This document shows positions 15,743 through 23,628 of a DNA stretch of 41,683 nucleotides, in pieces (the stretch's first letter is position 1; each line of letters opens with the position of its first letter). The notes beneath the pieces are model-generated. The model searched no databases, was not told where the DNA came from, and was given only the letters and a program-made list of their open reading frames with translations. The stretch lies in NCBI GenBank assembly GCA_025352325.1, contig JANXTR010000034.1, forward strand, positions 1-41,683, in the 5' to 3' direction. The position numbers and the translations under genes are program-made. Origin of the DNA: Microbacteriaceae bacterium (GTDB lineage: Bacteria; Actinomycetota; Actinomycetes; Actinomycetales; Microbacteriaceae).

Positions 15743-16993
15743 ATGTCCGTCAGCACCGCCGCATCCGCCTCGCTCAATGAACTCAAGGCCTCCTACGAGG
15801 CTCTCAAGGCCCGCGACCTGAAGCTGGATCTGACGCGCGGCAAACCGTCGCTCGCTCAGCTCGACCTGTCCGCCGGGCTGCTCGACCTGCCGCTCTCGGC
15901 CGACCACACCTCGGCCGACGGCGTGGACGTGCGCAACTACGGCGGCACCGACGGCCTGCCCGAGCTGCGCGCCATCTACAGCGAGCTGCTGGGTATCCCG
16001 GTGCCGCAGCTGCTCGCCCTCGGCAACGCGAGCCTCACCGTGATGCACGACGTGATCGTGCACTCGCTGCTCCACGGTGTACCCGGCAACACCGTGCCCT
16101 GGCGCGACGAGCAGATCAGCTTCCTGTGCCCGGTGCCCGGCTACGACCGGCACTTCGCGATCACGGAGGCCCTCGGCATCCGGATGATCCCGCTCCCGTA
16201 CCTCGAGAGCGGCCGCCTCGACGTGACCGCGATCGGCGAGCACCTTCAGGATCCCTCAGTGCGCGGAATGTGGCTGGTCCCGATGTACGCGAACCCGGGC
16301 GGTCAGACCGTCACGCCGGAGGAGGCCGAGGCCCTCGTCTCACTGCCCTCCGCTGCTGCCGACTTCCGGATCTTCTGGGACAACGCCTACGCCGTCCATC
16401 ACCTGACGGATGCCGAACCGGCGGCCCTCGACGTGCTCGGTCTCGCTGCGGCGGCCGGTCACCCCGACCGCCCGCTCGTCTTCGCCTCCACCTCGAAGGT
16501 GACCCTCGCGGGCGGCGGCGTCTCGTTCTTCGCCGCATCGCCGGCGAACATCGACTGGTACCGGCTGCACGCCGGAGTCCAGACCATCGGGCCCGACAAG
16601 GTCAACCAGCTGCGCCACGCGCGCTTCCTGGGCTCGGCCGAGGGGGTCCACGCGCACATGCGCAGGCACCGCGAACTGCTGGCGCCGAAGTTTGCGCTCG
16701 TCGGGCGGCTGCTCGCCGAACGCCTGACCGGCCACGGCTCCTGGACGGCCCCGCTCGGCGGCTACTTCGTCACGTTGACCGCGCCGACCGGCACCGCGAC
16801 ACGCGCCGTCGAGCTGGCGAAGGCGGCGGGCATCGCCGTGACGCCTGCGGGTGCCGCCTTCCCGTACAGCGACGACCCGGAGGACGCCGTGATCCGCATC
16901 GCGCCGAGCTTCCCGTCGCTCGACGACCTCGAGGCCGCGATCTCGGGACTGTGCGACTGCGTGCTCCTGGCCGAGGCCGAGCTCGCCGCCTAG
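15743..16993 (+). CDS. PLP-dependent aminotransferase, AspT-like (class Ic)
   Basis: 416 residues of fold-type I. LTRGKPSLAQLDLS at the N-terminus and WLVPMYANPGGQTV (substrate Asn) at about 180 are typical of the actinobacterial aspartate aminotransferase group related to Corynebacterium AspT. The PLP lysine is in STSKVTLAGGG near residue 252 and the cofactor aspartate in FWDNAYAVHH. IRIAPSFPSLDDL holds the carboxylate-binding Arg. It transfers the amino group between aspartate or a similar acid and 2-oxoglutarate in the cytoplasm. The start is set by a -10 box 6 nt away. The exact substrate is inferred only from family likeness. Confidence 0.82.
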   Translation: MSVSTAASASLNELKASYEALKARDLKLDLTRGKPSLAQLDLSAGLLDLPLSADHTSADGVDVRNYGGTDGLPELRAIYSELLGIPVPQLLALGNASLTVMHDVIVHSLLHGVPGNTVPWRDEQISFLCPVPGYDRHFAITEALGIRMIPLPYLESGRLDVTAIGEHLQDPSVRGMWLVPMYANPGGQTVTPEEAEALVSLPSAAADFRIFWDNAYAVHHLTDAEPAALDVLGLAAAAGHPDRPLVFASTSKVTLAGGGVSFFAASPANIDWYRLHAGVQTIGPDKVNQLRHARFLGSAEGVHAHMRRHRELLAPKFALVGRLLAERLTGHGSWTAPLGGYFVTLTAPTGTATRAVELAKAAGIAVTPAGAAFPYSDDPEDAVIRIAPSFPSLDDLEAAISGLCDCVLLAEAELAA

Positions 16994-17256
16994 CCTCAAT
17001 CGGCGTGGACCTGCTGTCCAGTGTCAGGTGGTGACCGCATCCAAACGGCACCAACTGCTGGTCCAGGATGGAAAAGGAGCATTTGCTGCCGTTTCGACGG
17101 CCCGTGCGCCAGGGACCTGCGCGCGGCAGATGCGGGCACGGCGGTTCTCGAGTCTCGGGCTGTTCGTTCCGAGGCTGCGGAACGGCATCCCCGCCCGCCT
17201 CTCCCACTCAGGGGGACAGACCAGGCGGCGCACGGGTACAGTCCGCTCGCGTGCGA
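16994..17256. other. 263-base gap between convergent genes, contents unexplained
   Basis: This gap separates the stops of the aminotransferase and dnaE2 genes. Around 17035-17100 it is AT-richer than its neighbours. Open frames on both strands show no family I know and no codon bias. There is no clear terminator hairpin. It could be a decayed gene or hold a small RNA, but nothing in it supports either. Confidence 0.4.
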
Positions 17257-20200
17257 CTACTGGAAATCCCGCGAGCGATGCAGGACGCCGACGCGCAGGG
17301 GTTCGAAGCGATCGGCGAGAAGGTTTGTCACGCCCTCCTCGGAGCGCTCCAGGATGCCGCGCACGATCAGCGCCGGCGACTCCCGCACCACACGTCGGTA
17401 GCGGCCCCAGACGCCCATCGAGCAGATCACGTTCACCAGGCCGTGCTCGTCTTCGAGGTTGAGGAAGGTGATCCCGGATGCCGTTGCCGGCCGTTGCCGG
17501 TGCGTCACCAGGCCGGCGACCTCGACACGCCGACCGGACTCCGCGGTGCGCATGTCGAACGAGGAGAGCGCCCCCCGCGCGGCCAGTTCCTCGCGGAAAT
17601 GGGCGAGCGGGTGGTCGTCGGTCGAGATGCCGGTGGCCCAGAGATCCGAGGTGAGGGTTTCGAATGCGCTCGGGTCGGCGAACAACGGGGGTTGCACCAC
17701 GACGACCGAGTCGGCGAGGAACTCGGCGCGGTCATCCGCCGCCGACCCGGCCCGCCAGAGCGCCTCACGGCGGCTCAGCTCGAAGCAGTCGAAGGCCCCC
17801 GCGGTGGCGAGCGACTCGAGCTGCGCGGTGGTGAGCCCGACGCGGCGCACCAGATCCTCCATCGAGCGGTACGAGCCGGATGCCTCACGCTCGGCCACGA
17901 TCCGCTTCGCCAGCTTCGTGCCGATCCGGTTGACGGCGGCCAAGCCGAGCCGCACGGCCCAGTTGCCGTCGCGACGGTGGCCGGCCGAGACATCCGGAGC
18001 GTGGCGGTCGAAGTCGCCGACCGGCGGCTGGTGGCGATCGGTGCATGCATCGAGCCCCGTGGCGGAGGTCTCGATACGGCGCTCCGCGCCTTCTCGACCA
18101 CCAGACGGCTCCATCCCGGCCTCCACACCCGAGAGCTGCAGATCGGGTCGGCGCACCTCGACGCCGTGGCGCCGCGCATCCCCGCTGAGGGTGGCGGGGG
18201 AGTAGAACCCCATCGGCTGCGCCCGCAGCAGCCCCGCCAGGAACACGCCCGGGTAGTGCAGCTTCAGCCACGAGCTCGCATAGACCAGCAGCGAGAAGCT
18301 CAGGGAATGGCTCTCGGCGAAGCCGAAGTTGGCGAAGGCCTGGATGCGGCCGTAAAGCTCGTCGGCGACCTCGCCGGTCAGCCCGTTCGACGCCATCCCG
18401 GCGTACAGCTTGACGCGCAGCGACTCGATCTTCTCCAGCCCGCGCTTCGACCCCATCGCCCGGCGCAGCAGGTCGGCGTCCTCCCCAGAGCACTCGCCGA
18501 CGGCCATCGCCATCTGCATCAACTGCTCCTGGAACACCGGGATGCCGAGGGTGCGCTCCAGCGGCGGGATCAGCTTCTCGTGCAGGTAGGTGATCTTCTC
18601 CTGCCCGAGCTTGCGGCGCACGAAAGGATGCACCGCCCCACCCTGGATCGGACCTGGCCGCACGAGCGCGATCTGCACCACCAGGTCGTAGAACCGTCGA
18701 GGTTGCAGCCGGGGGAGCAGCCCCATCTGCGCGCGGCTCTCCACCTGGAACACCCCGATCGAATCGGCGCGGCAGAGCATGTCGTAGACGGCCTTCTCCT
18801 CCTTCGGGAGGGTGGCGAGCTCCCACTCCTCGCCGGTGGTCTCGCGGATCAGGTCGAAGCAGTACTGCAGCGCCGCCAGCATGCCGAGACCCAGCAGATC
18901 GAACTTGACCAGCCCCATCCAGGCGGCGTCGTCCTTATCCCACTGGATGACCGTCCTGTCGCTCATGCGGGCGTGCTCGATCGGCACCACCTCGCCGACC
19001 GGGCGGTCGGTGAGCACCATCCCGCCCGAGTGGATTCCCAGGTGCCGCGGCGCCTTCAACAGCTGCATCGCGAGGGTGACCACCTCATCCGGGATGTCGT
19101 GATCATCGCCGGTCGACAGCTGCGCGCCCCAGCGCTCCACCTGCTTGCTCCAGGCATCCTGCTGGCCGGGACTGTGCCCGAGCGCCTTGGCCATGTCGCG
19201 TATGGCGTTCTTCGGCCGGTACTGGATGACGTTGGCCACCTGCGCCGCGTTGCGCCGCCCGTACTTGTCGAACACCCACTGGATGACCTCCTCGCGCCGG
19301 TCGGAGTCGAAGTCGACGTCGATGTCGGGCTCCTCGTCGCGCAGGCTGGAGAGGAAGCGCTCGAAGGGCAGCCGGTAGAAGATCGAGTCGACCGCGGTGA
19401 TGTCGAGCAGGTAGCAGACCGCCGAGTTGGCCGCCGAACCACGCCCCTGGCACAGGATGCCGCGGCCGCGCGCGAACTGGACGATGTCGTAGACGATCAG
19501 GAAGTAGCCGGGGAAGTCCTTCGTCTCGATGACCGCGAGCTCGGCCTCAATGCGCTGCCGGTCGGCCTCGGTGGCGTCGGGATACTTGCGGGGCACCGCC
19601 TCCCAGACCAGCTGCCGCAGGTAGGACATCGAGGTGTGGCCCTCGGGAACCTCCTGCTTGGGCAGGGCCGGCTTGGCGCGCCGCAGCGGGAAGGCGAGCT
19701 CGTCGGCGAGCTGGACCGTGCGCTCGACCGCCCCCGGATACCGCGCGAACCGGGCGCGCATCTCACGCCCCGAACGCAGGTGCGCTGTGCCCGCGCCGGG
19801 CAGCCAGCCGTCGAGCTCGTCGAGACTCCGCTGCGCGCGGACCGCCGCCACCGCCGTCGCCAGGTGCTTCTGCCGCGGCGAGGCGTAGTGCACGTTGCCC
19901 GTCGCGATGACCGGGAGGCCGCGTTCGGCGGCCAGCGCGGCCAGCAGGTCGTTGTGCTCCGAGTCGAGCGGGTTGCCGTGGTCGATGAGCTCGACGTAGA
20001 CGTTGTCGTGGCCGAACAGCCGCACGAGCCGGTCGAGCTCTGCGCCCGCTCCGCTGGTCGAGCCTGTCGAGACCAAAGCCTGCCTCACCGCACCTTTCCG
20101 GCACCCGGTCAACACCACCCAGTGCCCGCCGCTCAGCTCGCCGAGCTCCTCGAGGTCGTACTCCGGGCGCCCCTTCTCACCGCCACGCAGCTGGGCCTCG

Positions 20201-20679
20201 GTGATGGCGCCGGCGAGCCGGTGGTAGCCCTCCTCCTGCCGGGCGAGCACGAGCAGGTGGCTGCCCTCGGGATCCGCCTCGCCGTTCTGTGGGGAGCTCA
20301 ACCCGAGCGACAGCTCCGCCCCGAACACCGTCTTCACGGACGCGGTCTCGGCGGCCTCCGCGAAGCGGACGATCCCGTAGAAGCCGTCGTGGTCGGTGAT
20401 CGCGAGGGCGTGGAGGCCGAGGCGCTCCGCCTCCTCCAGGAGCTCCTCGGGAGACGACGCCCCGTCGAGGAAGCTGTAGCTGGAGTGCGCATGCAACTCG
20501 GCGTATGGGAGGGCATCCGGATCGCGGATGATGCCCGGTGCGACATACGGACCGCGCTTGAGCGACCAGGCGGGGCTGTCGCCGCCGTCGACCCCCGCGG
20601 GCATCTGCCGCGGGCGTCGGCTGTCGCTGAGGGCGCGCTCGAAGTCCGACCAGGGGATCGGGGGGTTGCTGAAGCCCAT
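17257..20679 (-). CDS. dnaE2: Error-prone DNA polymerase III alpha subunit DnaE2
   Basis: 1140 residues from ATG 20679, the start that gives the usual MGFSNPPIPWSDFER N-terminus. An N-terminal PHP domain contains YAELHAHSSYSFLDGAS (about 60-76). The polymerase core holds the acidic PDIDVDFDSDRR. Further along come the helix-hairpin-helix region near 900-940, and a C-terminal OB fold (VEVAGLVTHRQRP...GITFLNLEDEHG) with the RSRDFQ end. It works with ImuA' and ImuB in SOS mutagenesis. Two palindromic repeats are translated in frame: LVSTGSTSG at residues 202-210 and GGREGAERRIET at 860-871. I find no LexA box upstream; only a weak TAGGTG, 7 nt before ATG. Confidence 0.95.
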   Translation of the reverse strand: MGFSNPPIPWSDFERALSDSRRPRQMPAGVDGGDSPAWSLKRGPYVAPGIIRDPDALPYAELHAHSSYSFLDGASSPEELLEEAERLGLHALAITDHDGFYGIVRFAEAAETASVKTVFGAELSLGLSSPQNGEADPEGSHLLVLARQEEGYHRLAGAITEAQLRGGEKGRPEYDLEELGELSGGHWVVLTGCRKGAVRQALVSTGSTSGAGAELDRLVRLFGHDNVYVELIDHGNPLDSEHNDLLAALAAERGLPVIATGNVHYASPRQKHLATAVAAVRAQRSLDELDGWLPGAGTAHLRSGREMRARFARYPGAVERTVQLADELAFPLRRAKPALPKQEVPEGHTSMSYLRQLVWEAVPRKYPDATEADRQRIEAELAVIETKDFPGYFLIVYDIVQFARGRGILCQGRGSAANSAVCYLLDITAVDSIFYRLPFERFLSSLRDEEPDIDVDFDSDRREEVIQWVFDKYGRRNAAQVANVIQYRPKNAIRDMAKALGHSPGQQDAWSKQVERWGAQLSTGDDHDIPDEVVTLAMQLLKAPRHLGIHSGGMVLTDRPVGEVVPIEHARMSDRTVIQWDKDDAAWMGLVKFDLLGLGMLAALQYCFDLIRETTGEEWELATLPKEEKAVYDMLCRADSIGVFQVESRAQMGLLPRLQPRRFYDLVVQIALVRPGPIQGGAVHPFVRRKLGQEKITYLHEKLIPPLERTLGIPVFQEQLMQMAMAVGECSGEDADLLRRAMGSKRGLEKIESLRVKLYAGMASNGLTGEVADELYGRIQAFANFGFAESHSLSFSLLVYASSWLKLHYPGVFLAGLLRAQPMGFYSPATLSGDARRHGVEVRRPDLQLSGVEAGMEPSGGREGAERRIETSATGLDACTDRHQPPVGDFDRHAPDVSAGHRRDGNWAVRLGLAAVNRIGTKLAKRIVAEREASGSYRSMEDLVRRVGLTTAQLESLATAGAFDCFELSRREALWRAGSAADDRAEFLADSVVVVQPPLFADPSAFETLTSDLWATGISTDDHPLAHFREELAARGALSSFDMRTAESGRRVEVAGLVTHRQRPATASGITFLNLEDEHGLVNVICSMGVWGRYRRVVRESPALIVRGILERSEEGVTNLLADRFEPLRVGVLHRSRDFQ
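18067..18102. repeat. REP-like palindromic element inside dnaE2
   Basis: GGTCTCGATACGGCGC, then TCC, then GCGCC and TTCTCGACCACC: an imperfect palindrome with a perfect inner stem GGCGC/GCGCC (18078-18082 / 18086-18090). It matches the GGTCTCGATACG...CTCGACCACC elements common between actinobacterial genes. Here it is coding, as residues 860-871 of DnaE2, in a variable part of the protein. Confidence 0.75.
20055..20075. repeat. Second REP-like element inside dnaE2
   Basis: A 21-base imperfect palindrome, TGGTCGAGCCTG joined to TCGAGACCA. It corresponds to the widespread actinobacterial GGTCTCGACAGGCTCGACCA element and is translated in DnaE2 as LVSTGSTSG (residues 202-210). Confidence 0.75.
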
Positions 20680-20690
20680 GGCTACCCACC

Positions 20691-20696
20691 TACCCT
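20691..20696 (+). promoter_or_regulatory. -10 box of the DUF2087 pseudogene
   Basis: TACCCT, 6 nt before ATG 20703. The promoter survives although the gene is interrupted. It lies 12 bases from the divergent dnaE2 start. Confidence 0.5.
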
Positions 20697-20702
20697 TGAC
20701 AC

Positions 20703-21227
20703 ATGGATGCGGAGACCCCACCCGCAGGAGTGACCCCGGAAGCCTGGCGCGCCGTGCTGGCGGCGCTGGTGAATCCGCGGCTGCGCGGAGCCCTCGCCGA
20801 GGTCATCACCGAGGGCGACCCCGCGCTGACGGCCACCGAGCGACGGGACGCCCGCCGCGTGCTGACCCAGAGCGGACTGCTCACGCCGGGCGGTTAGCTC
20901 GATGAACGCCGCCTGCGCGCGATGTTGGCGGGCAACCGCGCCGCGGAGCTGAAGGGCGCAGAGGCACAGGGTGTGGACCGTTGGTTGCGCGCCGACGGTC
21001 GCATCGACCGCTGGCCCACCCGCGCCGAGGACCGTCTCGAGCTGCTGAGCTGGATCACCGAGCGGCTGATGGGCGTCGACGAGGTGCTGGCCGAGAAGCC
21101 GTTCACCCTCAAACTGTTCGCCTTCACGACCGATCCGAACACGCTGCGCCGCGCGCTCGTCGACGCGGGGTTGATCGAGCGCAACCCCGACGGCACGGAC
21201 TACCGACGCGTCGAGCTCGCGGAATAA
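20703..21227 (+). pseudogene. DUF2087-domain protein split by one in-frame amber codon
   Basis: A single frame runs 175 codons but contains TAG at 20895-20897. The first 64 codons (AWRAVLAALVNPRLRGALAEVI...LTQSGLLTPGG) resemble a winged-helix N-terminal half. Directly after the stop the frame continues as LDERRLRAMLAG, then the DUF2087 region GVDRWLRADGRIDRWP, the central FTLKLFAFTTDPNTLRRALVDAGLIER and YRRVELAE. DUF2087 proteins are small, probably nucleic-acid-binding regulators. Both halves keep codon bias and an intact frame, so the nonsense change is recent, or is a sequencing error. It lies antisense between imuB and dnaE2, ending 7 bases from the imuB stop. Confidence 0.8.
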
Positions 21228-21234
21228 GTCACGT

Positions 21235-22875
21235 CTAGTCATAGCGACCCTCCGCCCACCAGCCCTCGTCGTCGAGCACGAGCAGCCACGCCACGCCCTC
21301 GCCGTCGACCGCCTGGAAGCGGTGCGCGCTGCGGGCTGCCGCGGCATCCCACCAGCGCTCCTCGAGCGGCCACGGGCCAGCCCACGCCGTCACGGGGCGG
21401 CGAGAGCCGCTCGATGCTGTATCTGTGGCAGCGAGCATCGCCGCGGGCGGGGCGCTGAGCTCGCCGCGGTCGTCGACAGCCACCGGACGACCCCGGGCGT
21501 CCTGCACCGAGATCTGCCGCGGCAACTCGTAGACGGTCGCCGGGGCGGGTGGTGGAAGCGCCCCGGGCCATGGCCTCTTCGGATCCCGTGCCACCAGCGG
21601 CCGGTCGCCCCAGGGAACCAGCGTCTGCCGTTCGGCCGGGGAGCGGCCACCGGACGGCATCGCGGTCAGCACGCCGCGATGCCCCACCATGCCCTGCACC
21701 CGCGAGAGGCCGGAGTGCACGGTCTCGTCGGGGCCGGTGCCCCACAGCCCGCGCTCGTGCGCGCCGACCGGGTCGACCGCCTCGGGGCTGAGGCGCACGC
21801 GCGCGACGGCCGAGCGCAACTCGCCTGCCTGGGTATCACGAGCACGGCCTGCATCGCCCTGCAGAGCGCCATGAAGTTGCCAGCGCACCCGATCGACGAC
21901 CTCCGCCGCCGAGAACGAGCGCGGATGCAGCCACACCCGCTCGCTCGCCTCACCACGTTCGCCGATCAGCTCCACCCGCAGTGCCGTGCAGACCAGCCAC
22001 TGGGCGAGCAGCGCGTTCACGAAGTCGTCGGAGGCCGCCCGCACCCCGAACGCCACCTGGTCGACGCGGTCGAGGGCGGGCTCGAAGTCGACCTGCACGT
22101 CGACATCCCGTGGGGGGATGCGCGGGGTCGCCGGTCGCAGATCGCGCCCGCCGGCCAGCGCATGCAGCCGCGCCCCGAGCGGACCGAAACGCGCCACCAC
22201 ATCTTGGGCATCGAGGGCCGCGAATCCGCCGAGCGTGCGGATGCCGAGCCGGGGGAGCAGCGTCGCCAGCTCAGGCTGCTCGAGCAACGACACCGGCAGC
22301 GGCGCGAGGAACGCGGCAGCACCCCCGTTTTCGATGATGGTGACGCGCTCTCCGCCGGCGCGTGCCGCCCGCTCGGCCGCGAACAGCCCCTCGGCGATGC
22401 CCACCCGCGCCCGCTCGGCCCCGCGATCGGCAGTGCCATTAGCAGTGCCATCAGCAGTGAGCTCACCGACGATCCCTAGCACGGTCAGCGCCGCCGCCCG
22501 TTCGCCGCCGTAGTACTTCGCCGGGCCGCGGGATCGCACCGCCACGGTGCCCGGCCGCAGCGGATGCAGCCCCGGAAGCGCGTGCTCGAGCCCGGCCAGC
22601 ACGGGCTCGAAGGCCCGCGCGTCGAGGGCCGGGTCATACCGCAGCACGTGGAGCCTGGGGCAGCGGGCCTGCGCCTCACGGATCCGCTGCCCGCGCACGA
22701 CCCCTTCCGCCCGAGCCGACGCCGAGCACGCGAAGACGAGGCCTCGGTCGACGAGCGCAAGAGGAGCGGCATCCGGAATCCGATGGGCGCGGGAATGCGC
22801 CAGCACCGGCCAATCGGGCACCCACAGCACGAGCAGCCGGGGCTGCCCGCCCGATGTCGACCCGTTCACGCGCAT
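21235..22875 (-). CDS. imuB: ImuB, catalytically inactive Y-family polymerase homologue
   Basis: 546 residues. RLLVLWVPDWPVLAHS at the N-terminus and RTLGGFAALDAQDVVARFGPLGARLHALA (helix-hairpin-helix, about 215-243) mark it as ImuB. The second acidic pair of active Y-family enzymes is absent (AEGLFAAERAA at that site). ImuB bridges DnaE2, ImuA' and the beta clamp; QTLVPWG near residue 427 is a candidate clamp-binding motif. A 12-bp tandem repeat near residues 139-148 encodes TADGTANGTAD. The start at ATG 22875 lies only 9 bases from a perfect LexA box, with no ribosome site, so it is SOS-controlled and probably leaderless. Confidence 0.9.
   Translation of the reverse strand: MRVNGSTSGGQPRLLVLWVPDWPVLAHSRAHRIPDAAPLALVDRGLVFACSASARAEGVVRGQRIREAQARCPRLHVLRYDPALDARAFEPVLAGLEHALPGLHPLRPGTVAVRSRGPAKYYGGERAAALTVLGIVGELTADGTANGTADRGAERARVGIAEGLFAAERAARAGGERVTIIENGGAAAFLAPLPVSLLEQPELATLLPRLGIRTLGGFAALDAQDVVARFGPLGARLHALAGGRDLRPATPRIPPRDVDVQVDFEPALDRVDQVAFGVRAASDDFVNALLAQWLVCTALRVELIGERGEASERVWLHPRSFSAAEVVDRVRWQLHGALQGDAGRARDTQAGELRSAVARVRLSPEAVDPVGAHERGLWGTGPDETVHSGLSRVQGMVGHRGVLTAMPSGGRSPAERQTLVPWGDRPLVARDPKRPWPGALPPPAPATVYELPRQISVQDARGRPVAVDDRGELSAPPAAMLAATDTASSGSRRPVTAWAGPWPLEERWWDAAAARSAHRFQAVDGEGVAWLLVLDDEGWWAEGRYD
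22430..22459. repeat. 12-bp tandem repeat within imuB
   Basis: Two full units (GCAGTGCCATTA, GCAGTGCCATCA) and a partial third (GCAGTG) lie in frame. They encode the threonine/alanine-rich TADGTANGTAD loop of ImuB. Confidence 0.7.
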
Positions 22876-22884
22876 AACCCATAT

Positions 22885-22900
22885 TCGAACACATGTTCGA
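22885..22900. promoter_or_regulatory. LexA (SOS) box of imuB
   Basis: TCGAACACATGTTCGA matches the actinobacterial LexA consensus TCGAAC-N4-GTTCGA exactly. It ends 9 bases before the imuB ATG. A -10-like TCGAAT (7 nt before ATG) overlaps its promoter-proximal arm, so LexA would block the promoter directly. Confidence 0.92.
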
Positions 22901-23082
22901 GTGTGTCAATCGCCACCGACGGAGAACCGACGGCCGAGGCGGATTCGGGTCGTCAAACGCTGCCGTGTCCCTCATCCGCCACCCCCAGAACACGGCTGGG
23001 GAACACGAACGACCCCGAGATTCCGGGGGAGACACCTCATTCACCCCCGGATGGGCGCTGCCCGTCCCCCAAAAGCCCCACC

Positions 23083-23088
23083 TAGCCT
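23083..23088 (+). promoter_or_regulatory. -10 box of the lipoprotein gene
   Basis: TAGCCT, 6 nt before ATG 23095. The 180 or so bases between the imuB LexA box and this box hold no gene I can support. Confidence 0.55.
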
Positions 23089-23094
23089 GGCCAG

Positions 23095-23541
23095 ATGCGT
23101 CTTCCTGCTCTTCTCACGACGGCCTTCGCCGCCCTGCTGCTCCTCAGCAGCTGCGCGCCGTCGTCGAGTCCGGATGCGCACCCGAGCTCCCCTCCGAGCC
23201 CCACCGCCTCGTCGCCGGCCTTCCTCGCCCACAACCAGCTGGCTGCGGACTCCCTGCCCGTGGGTATCGCCGACACCGTCGGCGTCGGCCAGGACAGCAC
23301 GCGCTACCAGGGCGCGTGGGATGGCCGCGACATCTTCCTCGGAGTCAAGGACGACTCCTCGGTCTGCCTGGTCACCGGGATCCCGAACCACCTGGACAGT
23401 TGGGCGGCCGGATGCGGCACCGGCAACGAGGTCGTCACCTGGAAGGCCGATGACGGCGGGGTCATCAAGTACCTGCCGATCGCCGGAACGGCGACGCCGA
23501 CGGGCTGGACGCGGCTGTCGGACTTCGTCTTCGCGATGTAG
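23095..23541 (+). CDS. Putative lipoprotein of unknown function
   Basis: 148 residues. The signal peptide MRLPALLTTAFAALLLLSSC ends in a lipobox (LSSC, Cys20). A serine/proline-rich spacer (PSSSPDAHPSSPPSPTASSP) follows, then a compact domain with two further Cys residues (SVCLVTGIP and AAGCGTG) that could form a disulfide outside the membrane. I recognise no family. It is divergent from imuB and read from its own leaderless promoter. It may sit on the cell surface; nothing points to a substrate. Confidence 0.75.
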   Translation: MRLPALLTTAFAALLLLSSCAPSSSPDAHPSSPPSPTASSPAFLAHNQLAADSLPVGIADTVGVGQDSTRYQGAWDGRDIFLGVKDDSSVCLVTGIPNHLDSWAAGCGTGNEVVTWKADDGGVIKYLPIAGTATPTGWTRLSDFVFAM

Positions 23542-23564
23542 CGGGCACCGTCCGGCTCGCGTGC

Positions 23565-23580
23565 GTTAACCCTGTGTAAC
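23565..23580. promoter_or_regulatory. Possible operator upstream of the cytosine permease gene
   Basis: GTTAACCCTGTGTAAC is an imperfect inverted repeat (GTTA/TAAC, with GTTAAC and GTAAC arms) 37 bases upstream of the permease -10 box. It could bind a nitrogen- or pyrimidine-responsive regulator, but it fits no consensus exactly. Confidence 0.3.
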
Positions 23581-23616
23581 AACTGATTCGGCGGCGACCC
23601 CGCGCGCCGGACTCCC

Positions 23617-23622
23617 TACAGT
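23617..23622 (+). promoter_or_regulatory. -10 box of the cytosine permease gene
   Basis: TACAGT, 6 nt before ATG 23629. Confidence 0.6.
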
Positions 23623-23628
23623 GGCGCC

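Noticed and set aside
17024-17233. A possible 69-codon gene in the gap before dnaE2
   Set aside because: No start signal, no family likeness and no codon bias, and the opposite strand is equally open.
17068-20733. A 1221-codon open frame on the plus strand opposite dnaE2
   Set aside because: It mirrors dnaE2 over its full length. Long antisense frames are expected in GC-rich coding DNA, and the translation matches no family.
20895-20897. Programmed amber readthrough or pyrrolysine at the DUF2087 stop
   Set aside because: No pylT/pylS genes or readthrough context are visible. A recent nonsense mutation or sequencing error is simpler.
22876-23569. Plus-strand frames reading from the imuB LexA box into the lipoprotein region
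   Set aside because: They are Arg/Pro-rich, out of frame with the signal peptide and lipobox, and start inside the LexA box.
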